DNA from: DATDAH01 sp963823495
GTDB lineage: Bacteria; Actinomycetota; Acidimicrobiia; Acidimicrobiales; DATDAH01
Assembly: GCA_963823495.1 (NCBI GenBank)
Contig: CAWGLV010000001.1
Location: forward strand, 1,054,001-1,118,000
Direction: 5' to 3'
DNA: 64,000 nt
A program made the position numbers and the translations under genes. Positions within the stretch are counted from its first letter, which is position 1, and each line of letters opens with the position of its first letter. The notes below the pieces were generated by a model. That model was not told where the DNA came from, did no database searches, and saw nothing but the letters and a program-made list of their open reading frames with translations. Below, piece after piece: positions 40,585 to 48,977 of the stretch.

Positions 40585-41568
40585 GTGGGGACGCCGCTGG
40601 TTGACGGGTTCGGTCGGGTGCACCGCGACCTGCGCATCTCGGTCACGGACCGCTGCAACTTCCGCTGCGTCTACTGCATGCCCGAGGAGGGCATGGCCTG
40701 GACGCCCCGCGAGGAGATCCTCACCTTCGAGGAGATCGAGCGCATCGCCCGGGTGCTGGTCCAGCGCTTCGACTTCGACTCGATCCGGCTGACCGGCGGG
40801 GAGCCGACCGTTCGGGCCCGCCTGCCGGTCCTCGTCGACAAGCTGGCCGCGCTCGGTGTGGACCTGTCGATGACCACCAACGCCGCCACGCTCGGCCTCA
40901 TGGCCGACGACCTCGCCGCCGCCGGCCTCGGCCGCATCAACATCTCGATCGACTCGCTGCGGGCCGACCGGTTCCTCGCCCTCACCCGGCGGGACTCCCT
41001 CGCCCAGGTCCTCGGGGGCATCGACGCCGCGGTGGTTGCGGGGTTCGACCCGGTGAAGGTCAACGTCGTGCTCATGCGGGGCGTCAACGACGACGAGATC
41101 GGGGACTTCGCCCGCTTCGGGCGGGAGAAGGGCGTCCAGGTCCGCTTCATCGAGTTCATGCCCCTCGACGCGGACGGTGCCTGGAGCGCCGACCAGGTCG
41201 TCAGCCGGGACGAGATCGTGGCCACCGTCGCCGCCGAGTTCCCCCTCGAGGCCGTCGGCCGGGACCACGACCCTGCCGAACGCCACCGCTACCTCGACGG
41301 TCGGGGCGAGATCGGGGTCATCTCCAGCGTCACCGATGCCTTCTGCGGGTCCTGTGACCGGGTTCGGCTCACCGCGGAGGGTGGCCTGCGCAACTGCCTC
41401 TTCGCCCTCGACGAGGTGGACCTGCGGGCGCTGCTGCGGGAGGGTGGGACCGACGACGACCTGGCGGAGGCGATCACCGCGAACGTCGCGGCCAAGTGGG
41501 CCGGGCACCAGATCAACCAGGTCCACTTCATCCGTCCGGCCAAGTCGATGAGCCAGATCGGCGGCTGA
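40585..41568 (+). CDS. moaA: GTP 3',8-cyclase MoaA
   Basis: A 327-residue radical-SAM enzyme that converts GTP to 3',8-cyclo-GTP in molybdenum-cofactor synthesis. The N-terminal [4Fe-4S] motif is C24, C28, C31 (CNFRCVYC), the SAM-binding RLTGGEPTVR follows, and the second cluster cysteines are in FCGSCDRVRLTAEGGLRNC. The essential C-terminal Gly-Gly is the last pair of residues. GTG at 40585. Confidence 0.96.
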   Translation: MGTPLVDGFGRVHRDLRISVTDRCNFRCVYCMPEEGMAWTPREEILTFEEIERIARVLVQRFDFDSIRLTGGEPTVRARLPVLVDKLAALGVDLSMTTNAATLGLMADDLAAAGLGRINISIDSLRADRFLALTRRDSLAQVLGGIDAAVVAGFDPVKVNVVLMRGVNDDEIGDFARFGREKGVQVRFIEFMPLDADGAWSADQVVSRDEIVATVAAEFPLEAVGRDHDPAERHRYLDGRGEIGVISSVTDAFCGSCDRVRLTAEGGLRNCLFALDEVDLRALLREGGTDDDLAEAITANVAAKWAGHQINQVHFIRPAKSMSQIGG

Positions 41569-41610
41569 GGCCGCCTTCAGGCGCCCGGTCGCCTCACTAG
41601 GCTCGCGGCC

Positions 41611-41679
41611 ATGCGCGAGCCGAAAGCGAAGGTGCCCCGAGCGGTCCCGGGGCCCAGCCTCCAGGAGCGGATCCGTTGA
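41611..41679 (+). CDS. Possible 22-residue leader ORF for moaC
   Basis: ATG at 41611 opens a short basic peptide (MREPKAKVPRAVPGPSLQER) whose TGA overlaps the TTG start of moaC as TTGA. The weak moaC start would then be reached by coupled translation. No homology is recognised. Confidence 0.28.
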   Translation: MREPKAKVPRAVPGPSLQERIR

Positions 41680-42182
41680 GCGACGTCGGCCTCACCCACC
41701 TCGACCCCCTCGGTCGTGCCCGCATGGTCGACGTGACGCCCAAGGAGGCGACGCACCGTCGCGCCGTGGCCCGGGGTCGGATCCACATGCAGCCCGAGAC
41801 GACGTCTCTGGTCGCCCGGGGCGCCATCACCAAGGGCGACGTGCTCGCCGTGGCCCGGGTGTCGGGCATCCAGGCCGCGAAGCGCACGGCCGACCTCATC
41901 CCCCTCTGCCACCCGTTGCTGGTCGGCTCGGTGTTGGTCAACTTCCACATCGAGGACACCTACATCGAGATCGAGGCCCAGGTGGAGACCGTCGACCGCA
42001 CCGGGGTCGAGATGGAGGCGCTGACGGCCTGCTCGGTCGCGGCCCTGACGGTCTATGACATGTGCAAGTCGGCCGACCGCTCGATGGTCGTCGGCGACAT
42101 CGCCCTGTGGGAGAAGACCGGCGGACGCTCCGGTACCTACCGTCGGGCTGACACCGAGGATGCCCCGGCGGCTGACGACTGA
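41676..42182 (+). CDS. moaC: Cyclic pyranopterin monophosphate synthase MoaC
   Basis: A 168-residue MoaC, acting after MoaA to form cyclic pyranopterin monophosphate. LTHLDPLGRARMVDVTPKEAT, the catalytic LIPLCHPLLV and GVEMEALTACSVAALTVYDMCKSAD with the active-site Lys are all present. TTG start at 41676 has AGGAG upstream and a possible overlapping leader ORF. Confidence 0.95.
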   Translation: MSDVGLTHLDPLGRARMVDVTPKEATHRRAVARGRIHMQPETTSLVARGAITKGDVLAVARVSGIQAAKRTADLIPLCHPLLVGSVLVNFHIEDTYIEIEAQVETVDRTGVEMEALTACSVAALTVYDMCKSADRSMVVGDIALWEKTGGRSGTYRRADTEDAPAADD

Positions 42183-42352
42183 GTCAGATCCCCATCGTCA
42201 CCTCCGCGTCACCGTTTGGCTAAGGTTGCTGCTTCGTAGTAGAAACGTAATGTTCGTAACAAGAGATCTCCGTGGTGACGGACCCGGCGACGGGGCCATC
42301 ACCACACCGCCCGAGACGGGCGACACCCGCCGCCGACCGAGGAACCCCCTGA

Positions 42353-43150
42353 GTGACACCCATCGTCCTGCTGATCCTCGTCGGGATGTGGGCCGCCGTG
42401 CTGCTGCCCCCGTACCTGCGCGATCGCAACGACAACAAGGCCGCGGGACCGAAGAGCCCGGTGTCCAACAAGCTCGAAGCCCTCTCCCGCTCCTTCGGTC
42501 ACCGTGACCGTTCGGGGTACCTGCCGGTGGCTTCGTCCTCGCTGGGCAGCCCCCAGGAGGCCGACAGCCCGCTGCCGGCCGGGGCCCGCCAGCCCCTCAC
42601 CCGTCGCGGTGCGCCCCAGTTGGTGCCGAGCTCACCCGAGCCACAGTCCTCGGCGTTCTCGATCATCGGCGGCCCCGATGTCGCTCCGGTGGCTCAGGAC
42701 TCGGTCGTCGAGGACGCCCGCTTCCTGCTGGCCCCCGACGTCGACGAGGCCCGGCCTGCGGTCCGGACGGCCGCGTCGGACCGGGGCCCGATCCCGGCCG
42801 AGGTCCTGGCCTCCCGCGCCGCCCGCAAGCGCCGCCGTGAGGTCCTCTACACCCTGCTGGCCGCCAGCGGCCTGAGCCTGCTGATGGCCGTCGGCCTCGG
42901 CGGTCCGGTCCTGGCCCTGCACCTGCTGATCGACGTCGCCCTGGTGACCTATGTCGGCCTGCTCGTCCGCCTGCAGAAGGCGAAGGCCGAGCGGGAGATC
43001 AAGGTCGCCTTCCTGCCTCACGGAGGCGAGGGTGTCTCGCCTTCGGACCTTCTCGCCCAGGGCGGCGGCTTCCGCCCCGGCAACGCCGACCTGGCCCCGG
43101 TCGAGATCGAGTCGACCGCCTTCCGGGTCGTGCGCTCCCAGGCCAACTGA
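42353..43150 (+). CDS. glpR: Divisome-associated membrane protein SepX/GlpR
   Basis: A 265-residue membrane protein: N-terminal TM helix with the typical start (VLLILVGMWAAVLLPPYLRDR), a long Pro/Ser/Ala-rich cytoplasmic region, then two TM helices near residues 165-205 and a short C-terminal domain. This matches SepX of Streptomyces and GlpR of corynebacteria, which recruit the gephyrin-like Glp (moeA neighbour) and FtsZ to division sites. Position downstream of galU-moeA-moaC supports it. GTG at 42353. The 170-nt interval before it contains an AT-rich stretch around 42214-42262 that probably holds the promoter. Confidence 0.82.
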   Translation: MTPIVLLILVGMWAAVLLPPYLRDRNDNKAAGPKSPVSNKLEALSRSFGHRDRSGYLPVASSSLGSPQEADSPLPAGARQPLTRRGAPQLVPSSPEPQSSAFSIIGGPDVAPVAQDSVVEDARFLLAPDVDEARPAVRTAASDRGPIPAEVLASRAARKRRREVLYTLLAASGLSLLMAVGLGGPVLALHLLIDVALVTYVGLLVRLQKAKAEREIKVAFLPHGGEGVSPSDLLAQGGGFRPGNADLAPVEIESTAFRVVRSQAN

Positions 43151-43199
43151 GCCCGCGCCGGGCGAACCGATCGCCGGATCAGCCGTCTCGAGGGTCCGG

Positions 43200-43700
43200 G
43201 TGATCCGACGTCCCCCGACGGTCCGGACCCCGCCGTCCCGCCCCGGTCGGCTGCTCGCCGCCCTGCTGCTCGTCGGTGTCCTCTTCACCGGCCTGCCCGT
43301 CGACACCACCGAGGCCCGCCCGCGGGGCAGCACGTACAGCACCGAGCAGGTCCGGGTCCGCCAGTTGGTGAACCAGGCCCGGTCGAACCACCGGCGCCGC
43401 AACCTGGCGATGAGCAAGACCTTCGCCGATCGGGCCACGCTGTGGGCCCGCGAGCTGGCCCGCTGTCGGTGCCTCAAGCACCGCCGGGCCCCTTACGGCG
43501 CGCCCCGCGGATGGTACGCGGCGGCCGAGAACGTCGGCCGGGGGCGGTCCCTGGCCCGGATCCACCGGGCCTTCATGCGCTCTTCGGCTCACCGGGCGAC
43601 GATCCTGAACGCCCGCTACACCCACATCGGCACCGGAGTGGCGAGGGCCGCCAACGGCGAGATCTTCGTCGTCCAGGCCTTCATGGACCGCACCCGCTGA
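43200..43700 (+). CDS. Secreted CAP/SCP-domain protein
   Basis: A 166-residue exported protein with signal peptide (LLAALLLVGVLFTGLPVDTTEA) and a CAP domain: VRQLVNQARSNHRRRNLAMS, AAENVGRG, FMRSSAHRATILNARYTHIGTGVA and a C-terminal VVQAFMDR. The domain retains the ENVG and HRATIL motifs of bacterial CAP proteins. GTG at 43200 follows GAGGG. A paralogue faces it at 43815. Confidence 0.85.
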   Translation: MIRRPPTVRTPPSRPGRLLAALLLVGVLFTGLPVDTTEARPRGSTYSTEQVRVRQLVNQARSNHRRRNLAMSKTFADRATLWARELARCRCLKHRRAPYGAPRGWYAAAENVGRGRSLARIHRAFMRSSAHRATILNARYTHIGTGVARAANGEIFVVQAFMDRTR

Positions 43701-43814
43701 CGCCGGCCGGGGTGGCGCCGCCTGGGGCCGGTGACGTCGGCGAACGATGACCCCGGGCTGCTCGCCGGCCCGTCCGGGTGACCCCGACGCCGGCGAGCCC
43801 GGTGGATGGATGCC

Positions 43815-44264
43815 CTAGTACCGGGCGTAGACGTGGACGACGTACTTGGTCCGCCCTCGGGCGGCCACGCCTGTGCCGACCACGTTCCAGCGGGTGTCGA
43901 GGACGTTCCCGCGGTGACCCGAAGAGCGCATGAAGGACCGGTGGATGCTCACCAGGTTGCCGCCGGGGGTGCCGTAGCCGACGTTCTCGGCGATCGCGGT
44001 CCAGCCTCGAGGCATGCCGGCGGCGAGGTTCGAGTGCGCCAGGCACCGGCAGTCGGCGAGGTGGTTGGCCCAGGCCTGGGCCTTCTTGGCCACGTTGATG
44101 CTCATGGGCAGCCGCGAGCGCCCGTTGGCGGCCCGGCTGTCGTTGATCAGTTCCCGGGTGGTGTCCTGCCAGGTGCTGTAGGGGCATCCGGAGAGCAACA
44201 GCATGAGGCCGAGGCTGAGGGCGACGGCGCGTAGGAGACGGAGCGGGCGGGTGGGGGAGGCCAT
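43815..44264 (-). CDS. CAP/SCP-domain lipoprotein
   Basis: A 149-residue paralogue of the preceding protein with a lipoprotein signal (LLLSGC, cysteine about residue 27) and the same CAP landmarks (ELINDSRAANGRSRLPMS, AENVGYG, FMRSSGHRGNVLDTRWNVVGTGVA). One copy is anchored, the other probably soluble. ATG at 44264. They converge, 114 nt apart, with no gene in between. Confidence 0.85.
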   Translation of the reverse strand: MASPTRPLRLLRAVALSLGLMLLLSGCPYSTWQDTTRELINDSRAANGRSRLPMSINVAKKAQAWANHLADCRCLAHSNLAAGMPRGWTAIAENVGYGTPGGNLVSIHRSFMRSSGHRGNVLDTRWNVVGTGVAARGRTKYVVHVYARY

Positions 44265-44341
44265 GGGATCTCTCTCATCATCGACGGCGCCCGCGTCGGT
44301 CTTGAGCTATGCGTCCGACGGTAGCATCGAACTCGGCACCC

Positions 44342-44418
44342 GGGGGTGTAGCTCAGTTGGCTAGAGCGCTACGTTCGCAACGTAGAGGCCGGCGGTTCGA
44401 GTCCGCTCACCTCCACCA
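44342..44418 (+). tRNA. tRNA-Ala(CGC)
   Basis: A 77-nt cloverleaf including encoded CCA: acceptor GGGGGTG pairs with CACCTCC, giving the alanine identity pair G3:U70. The anticodon stem CTACG/CGTAG encloses TTCGCAA, so the anticodon is CGC, reading GCG. The T-arm contains TTCGAGT. Confidence 0.93.
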
Positions 44419-44585
44419 CCAAGAGTCTCTCCAAGTTCCCGCGCCTGTTTCGGGGATCCCTTGATCGTCGCTGATCGGCCCGGCGCGTCGACCGGCAGGG
44501 CTCGGTCCGAGGTCCCCGGGAGTCTGGCGGTCGGTGGTCCACTACGGTGCATCCCGATCCGGCCGACTGGGCGAAAGGGCGATCC

Positions 44586-46652
44586 GTGAGGGGCAGAAGT
44601 GGCTGGCGAAGGTTCGTCCAGGTGGCCGTCGGCCTGGTGGGGATGGCCGGCTTCCTGGCCGCGGCCACCGCGGCCGGAGCCGCCACAGGGGACTGGGAAC
44701 GGGCGTGGGGCAAGGACGTTCTCAGCACGGGCGGCGACGGCTTCACCGAAGTGTGCACGTCGGCCGCCGACTGCAAGACCGGTGCCACCGGTACGGGGCG
44801 AGGGGGCGAGTTCGACGGCCCGCAGGCCGTAGCGGTGGACGGCAGCGGCAACGTGTATGTCGCCGAGGCCTCGGCCAACCGGATCCAGGTCTTCGACTCG
44901 GCGGGCAACTTCCTGCGGACGTGGGGTCGGGGCGTCGACAGTGCAGGGGGGAGCGGAAGCGCTGAGGTGTGCGCGGTGGCCGCCGACTGCCAGACGGGCA
45001 CTGCCGGCGGGCAGGGCGGCGAATTCAACTACCCCAGCGGCGTCGACGTCGATGCCGCCGGCAACGTCTATGTGGTCGACCAGGTCAACAACCGGGTCCA
45101 GAAGTTCGACGCCAACGGCAACTTCCTGGTGGCGTGGGGCCGGGACGTCCTCGTCGAGAGCCCCAGCAACGTGGACAACGGTTGGGAGTCATGCACGGTG
45201 GCCGCCGCCTGCAAGGCCGGCGTCGCCGGGGATCTCGGCGGTGAGCTCACCGGTCCGCAGCGGGTGGCCGTCGATGGTGACGGGAACGTCTATGTCACCG
45301 AAGCGAGCTTCTCGCCGGCCAACCACAGGATCCAGGTGTTCAACGACGGGGGCGACTTCCTGCGAGCGTTGGGCAAGGACGTGGTCGTCGGTGGCGTTAC
45401 CGGGTCCGAGGTGTGCACGGTGGCCGCCGCCTGCAAGGCCGGTGTCAGCGGCACCCTGGCCGGCGAGTTGAGCTACCCGCAGGGTGTCGCCGTCGACGGG
45501 AGCGGCGACGTCCATGTCGCCGAGGGCGTCAACCAGCGGATCCAGGTGTTCGACGTGTTCGACGTGAACAGCACCTTCGTGCGGATGTGGGGCAAGGACG
45601 TGGTCGTCGGTGGCGGTACCGGGTCCGAGGTGTGCACGGTGGCCGCCGCCTGCAAGGCCGGCGCCAGTGGCGCCCTGGGTGGCGAGTTCGCCAGCCCGGC
45701 AGGGGTGACCGTCGACGGGAGCGGCAACGTCTATGTCGCCGATTCCTTCAACCAGCGGGTCCAGATGTTCGCGGCTTCGGGCGAGTTCTCGGCGGCGTGG
45801 GGGCGAGATGTCGTAACCGGCGGCGTGACGGGGTTCGAGGTGTGCACCGCACCATCATCCTGCAAGGCGGGGGTGACCGGCGGCCTCGGTGGCGAGTTCA
45901 ACGGCCCGAGCGGCGTCGGCGCGGACGGGGTCGGCAACGTCTATGTCTCGGAGTTGAGCGGCGCCCGGGTGCAGCAGTTCGGCGACACCACCGATCCGAC
46001 GGCCACGCTGGTGACCCCGGCCGAGGGGGCGGTGTACCGGCGCGGGGCGGTGGTGGCCGCGGACTTCGGTTGCGACGACGACCCGACCGGGTTCGGCATC
46101 GACACCTGTGTCACGACGCCGAGCGCGGTCAACACCTCGACGGCGGGGTCTCGCAACTTCACCGTCACCGCCACCGATCTGGCCGGCAACACCACCCAGG
46201 TCACCCACGGCTACACCGTCGTGCTGGCCCGGCCCGACGCCCGGATCCGCCGGGGGACGGGCGCGTTGTTCGGCAACAACGTCTACAACACGACCGGTCC
46301 CCGCCAGACCCGCCGCGCGTCGGTCGCCCGGGGCGGCCGCGTGACCTATTGGATCTCGATGCAGAACGACGCCGTGTTCGCCGAGCGGTTGCGGCTGCGA
46401 GGTGCCGCTGGGACCCCCCGGTTCGCCGTGGTGTACCGGAGTCCGGGCGGGGCCAACATCACGAGTCGGGTGCGAACCGGGATCTACACCACCCCGCGTC
46501 TGGCCCCCGGAGCGACCCACAACATCCGGGCCATCGTCACCGTGAGGCGAACCGCACCGCGCGGGTCATCGCTGGCGAGGACGGTGCGGGCCACCTCGAC
46601 CACCGACGGGCGGCGCTCGGACGCCGTGAGGTTCATCACCCGCCGCCGCTGA
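44586..46652 (+). CDS. Secreted six-bladed NHL beta-propeller protein
   Basis: A 688-residue exported protein: signal peptide (VQVAVGLVGMAGFLAAATAAGA), six NHL repeats with the GxVxVDGSGNVYVAE / RIQVFD pattern, an Ig-like region (TDPTATLVTPAEGAVYRRG to TVTATDLAGNTTQ) and a C-terminal beta domain resembling DUF11-type adhesion modules. Each blade carries an inserted loop with a C-x5-C pair (for example EVCTVAAACKAG), an unusual, regular feature that could form a disulfide per blade. Two blades share a 72-nt near-identical segment. GTG at 44586 is preferred over 44547, as it directly precedes the signal peptide. Confidence 0.85.
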   Translation: MRGRSGWRRFVQVAVGLVGMAGFLAAATAAGAATGDWERAWGKDVLSTGGDGFTEVCTSAADCKTGATGTGRGGEFDGPQAVAVDGSGNVYVAEASANRIQVFDSAGNFLRTWGRGVDSAGGSGSAEVCAVAADCQTGTAGGQGGEFNYPSGVDVDAAGNVYVVDQVNNRVQKFDANGNFLVAWGRDVLVESPSNVDNGWESCTVAAACKAGVAGDLGGELTGPQRVAVDGDGNVYVTEASFSPANHRIQVFNDGGDFLRALGKDVVVGGVTGSEVCTVAAACKAGVSGTLAGELSYPQGVAVDGSGDVHVAEGVNQRIQVFDVFDVNSTFVRMWGKDVVVGGGTGSEVCTVAAACKAGASGALGGEFASPAGVTVDGSGNVYVADSFNQRVQMFAASGEFSAAWGRDVVTGGVTGFEVCTAPSSCKAGVTGGLGGEFNGPSGVGADGVGNVYVSELSGARVQQFGDTTDPTATLVTPAEGAVYRRGAVVAADFGCDDDPTGFGIDTCVTTPSAVNTSTAGSRNFTVTATDLAGNTTQVTHGYTVVLARPDARIRRGTGALFGNNVYNTTGPRQTRRASVARGGRVTYWISMQNDAVFAERLRLRGAAGTPRFAVVYRSPGGANITSRVRTGIYTTPRLAPGATHNIRAIVTVRRTAPRGSSLARTVRATSTTDGRRSDAVRFITRRR

Positions 46653-46720
46653 GCGTCGGCCCAAGTGAGATCCCGGGTCGCTCCCAAGACCTCCCACCCC
46701 CTCCGCAGGGCCGTGGCGCC

Positions 46721-47104
46721 TCAGGCGGTGTGGGCGATGAGCACGGCGCAGGGGACGTTGTGGCTCACGGCGCCGGCCATGCTGCCCAGGGTCCGTCGGC
46801 TCGACTGCAGGCCCTTGTTCCCGACCACGACCAGGTCGGCATCGACGTCGGCGGCCACCCGGCAGATGGCGGCGGCGGGATCGCCGGTGACGGTATGGGT
46901 CTTCACGCTCTTGGCCGAGGCCAGCTGGTAGGACTCGAGCGCGGCTTCGGCCTCCCGCCGGGCGGGGTCAGCCCCGGACCCGTCCGGGATGGCGGCGACG
47001 AGGTGCAGATCGGCCCCCACCGCCGAGGCCAATCCCGCGGCGTGACGGACGGCTTCTCGAGCGCTGTCGGACTTGTGGAACCCCACCACGATCGTGCCGT
47101 ACAC
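46721..47104 (-). CDS. Universal stress protein (UspA family)
   Basis: A 127-residue single Usp domain: TIVVGFHKSDSAREAV at the start and the ATP-binding G-x2-G-x9-G-(S/T) region VVGNKGLQSSRRTLGSMAGAVSHNVPC at the end, with the conserved NVPC-VLI strand. Likely ATP-binding and dimeric. GTG start at 47104. The 190-nt interval after it shows no gene. Confidence 0.88.
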   Translation of the reverse strand: MYGTIVVGFHKSDSAREAVRHAAGLASAVGADLHLVAAIPDGSGADPARREAEAALESYQLASAKSVKTHTVTGDPAAAICRVAADVDADLVVVGNKGLQSSRRTLGSMAGAVSHNVPCAVLIAHTA

Positions 47105-47294
47105 GCCGTCCCCTTCCCGTAGGCCCCGGGCGCGTAATCGGCGACATCCACGCGGTGATCCCCCGACCGCACGGCCGCCCGGTCCTCGTCGGAGTCACCT
47201 GACCCGTGCCGTCGCCGTGTCGGCGACCGTCCGGCATCAGGAGGACGGACCGAGCGGCGTCGACAGGTGGCTGGCCGGCCGATAGAACGGGCCG

Positions 47295-47576
47295 GTGCCG
47301 GCTGACCTCGGGCTCCCCGATGAGGTGCGTCTGGTGAGGACGTCACCTGAGTTCACCGCCGACTCGGTGCCCGACGGGCTCCTGTCGGCCCACCGGGTCG
47401 CGACCGGGGTGTGGGGCCGTCTCCGGGTCCTCCGCGGGTCGGTCGTCTTCGTGCTCGAGGCGACGGGGGAATCCCGCGTGGTGAACGCCGATGAGACCCA
47501 GGTGATCGAGCCTGCTGTGGTGCACCACGTCGAACCGTCCGAGGACGCCCGCTTCGTGATCGAGTTCCATCGCTGA
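47295..47576 (+). CDS. DUF1971/TehB-YeaR-like cupin-fold protein
   Basis: A 93-residue protein matching the DUF1971 family (N-terminal region of some tellurite-resistance TehB proteins and YeaR). The pattern SVPDGLLSAHRVATGVWGRLRVL, EPAVVHHVEP and a C-terminal RFVIEFHR is typical. Physiological role of stand-alone members is unclear (nitrate/tellurite stress has been proposed). GTG at 47295. Confidence 0.8.
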   Translation: MPADLGLPDEVRLVRTSPEFTADSVPDGLLSAHRVATGVWGRLRVLRGSVVFVLEATGESRVVNADETQVIEPAVVHHVEPSEDARFVIEFHR

Positions 47577-47628
47577 GGCGACCCTGTTCGTCCAGGCGGC
47601 CGGGACGTCCCTGGGACCAGCCTCCGTC

Positions 47629-48891
47629 CTACTGGTCGAGCGCCGCGCAGGTGTCGCTGGCCTCGAAGGCGGCGTCGATCTCCGGAACCGAGGCGGAATC
47701 GTCGGAGAGGGCGTCATTGAGCCCGGTGAGCCCCTGGTTGATCGCCTCCCCGAGCGCGGCAGCGTCCTGGGTCGTTGCGGTCGCAGGGTCGTAGGCCTCG
47801 GCGGCGTCGGCGATGCCAGTGACCGCGTCTGCCGCGGCGCGGTAGTTGTCGATCACCTGCGCATGGGCCTCGGCACCGCCGTCGACGTCGGGGTCCGGCG
47901 TCGCCTCGAGGCCATCAGCGGTCGTCGCCAGGCCTTCGGCGAACGCCGTGGCCGCGGCCGCGAGCTCGTCATAGAGCTGTGGCGTGGCCGCCGTGGTGCC
48001 CGAAGCGGCATCGAGCGCAGTGCCGAAGCGGGCGTTGGCCTCGACGACGTTGTCGGCGAAGATCCCGCACGCGGTGTCGGCGTACCGATCGACGGCCACG
48101 GTGCCGGCGTCGGCCACCTCGGGCGTGTCAGACCCCGTCGAGGGCTCGGAGTCGGAGCCCGAATCCGAGTCGCCATCGCCGAACAGGAAGATGGCGAGCA
48201 CGACGAAGGCGATCACGCCACCGGCGGCGAACACGGTCACCGCGAGGTGGTCGGCGACCCAGCCGAGACAGCCTCGGCGGTCGGGTTCCTGGTCATAGGC
48301 GCCGGTCGATGACACCGTCCCGGGGCCGGTTCCAGGGCCGGGACCGGGATCATCGGCGATGGTGGTCGCCACGAGGGTCGGCGGGGCGTCGTCGCTGATC
48401 TTCTGCTTGGTGGCGAGGGCGGTGACCTTCCCGAGCGGGAGCCGGGTGAGCCCGTTCCACGGCGGCTTGATGTGGATGGTCCACCCCGAGCGACCCTTGT
48501 GCAGCGTGACCGGGAGCGCGCTGAGGGGGTCGTCGTCGCCCACGCCCAACTGCTCGGCCAGTCGCTCCTTGTCGATGAACGCCGCGGCCTGAGCGTTGCT
48601 CGTTGCGAGCGCGTTCACGGCGGACGCCTCGTCGAGATGGAGCCACTCCGCCAGCGCCATGGGGCGCAGCCGTCTGGTCTTCTCGTCGTAGAAGGAGTCG
48701 TGGAGCGGACGGGTGACCGTGCGTCCGCTCTTCAGCGTGATCTCGAGTTGGATCTTCGGCGGGTCGTCCTTCCCCCCGACGACGAGGGTCACATCGGCCT
48801 CGAGGAGGTCGGTGAGGCCGATGCCGAGTTCCTCCTCCGCCGGGCGGAGGGGTGGTCCTTGTCCGGGTAGTGGGGCTGGTGGCTCGCTCAT
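47629..48891 (-). CDS. Single-pass membrane protein of unknown function
   Basis: A 420-residue protein with no family I recognise. Residues 1-170 form a soluble, likely folded domain (GLTDLLEADVTLVVGGKD, LKSGRTVTRPLHDSF, LHKGRSGWTIHIKPPWNG). A Pro/Gly linker, one TM helix (TVFAAGGVIAFVVLAIFLFG), an Asp/Ser/Gly-rich linker and an Ala-rich helical extracytoplasmic domain with two cysteines (DTACGIF and DTCAALDQ at the C-terminus) follow. The layout is that of a sensor or cell-wall-facing anchor. ATG at 48891; divergent from the oxidase gene. Confidence 0.7.
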   Translation of the reverse strand: MSEPPAPLPGQGPPLRPAEEELGIGLTDLLEADVTLVVGGKDDPPKIQLEITLKSGRTVTRPLHDSFYDEKTRRLRPMALAEWLHLDEASAVNALATSNAQAAAFIDKERLAEQLGVGDDDPLSALPVTLHKGRSGWTIHIKPPWNGLTRLPLGKVTALATKQKISDDAPPTLVATTIADDPGPGPGTGPGTVSSTGAYDQEPDRRGCLGWVADHLAVTVFAAGGVIAFVVLAIFLFGDGDSDSGSDSEPSTGSDTPEVADAGTVAVDRYADTACGIFADNVVEANARFGTALDAASGTTAATPQLYDELAAAATAFAEGLATTADGLEATPDPDVDGGAEAHAQVIDNYRAAADAVTGIADAAEAYDPATATTQDAAALGEAINQGLTGLNDALSDDSASVPEIDAAFEASDTCAALDQ

Positions 48892-48977
48892 GGATCGATT
48901 GTGCCAAATCACGTCGACCGCTGTCGGGTCCCGCGATGCCGGTTGATCTGGGTCGGGGAGCCGGTCAGGATCCGGCG

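Noticed and set aside
44342..44600. Integrated element using the tRNA-Ala gene as attachment site
   Set aside because: No integrase and no repeated tRNA 3' end was seen; the downstream NHL gene has the same base composition as its surroundings.
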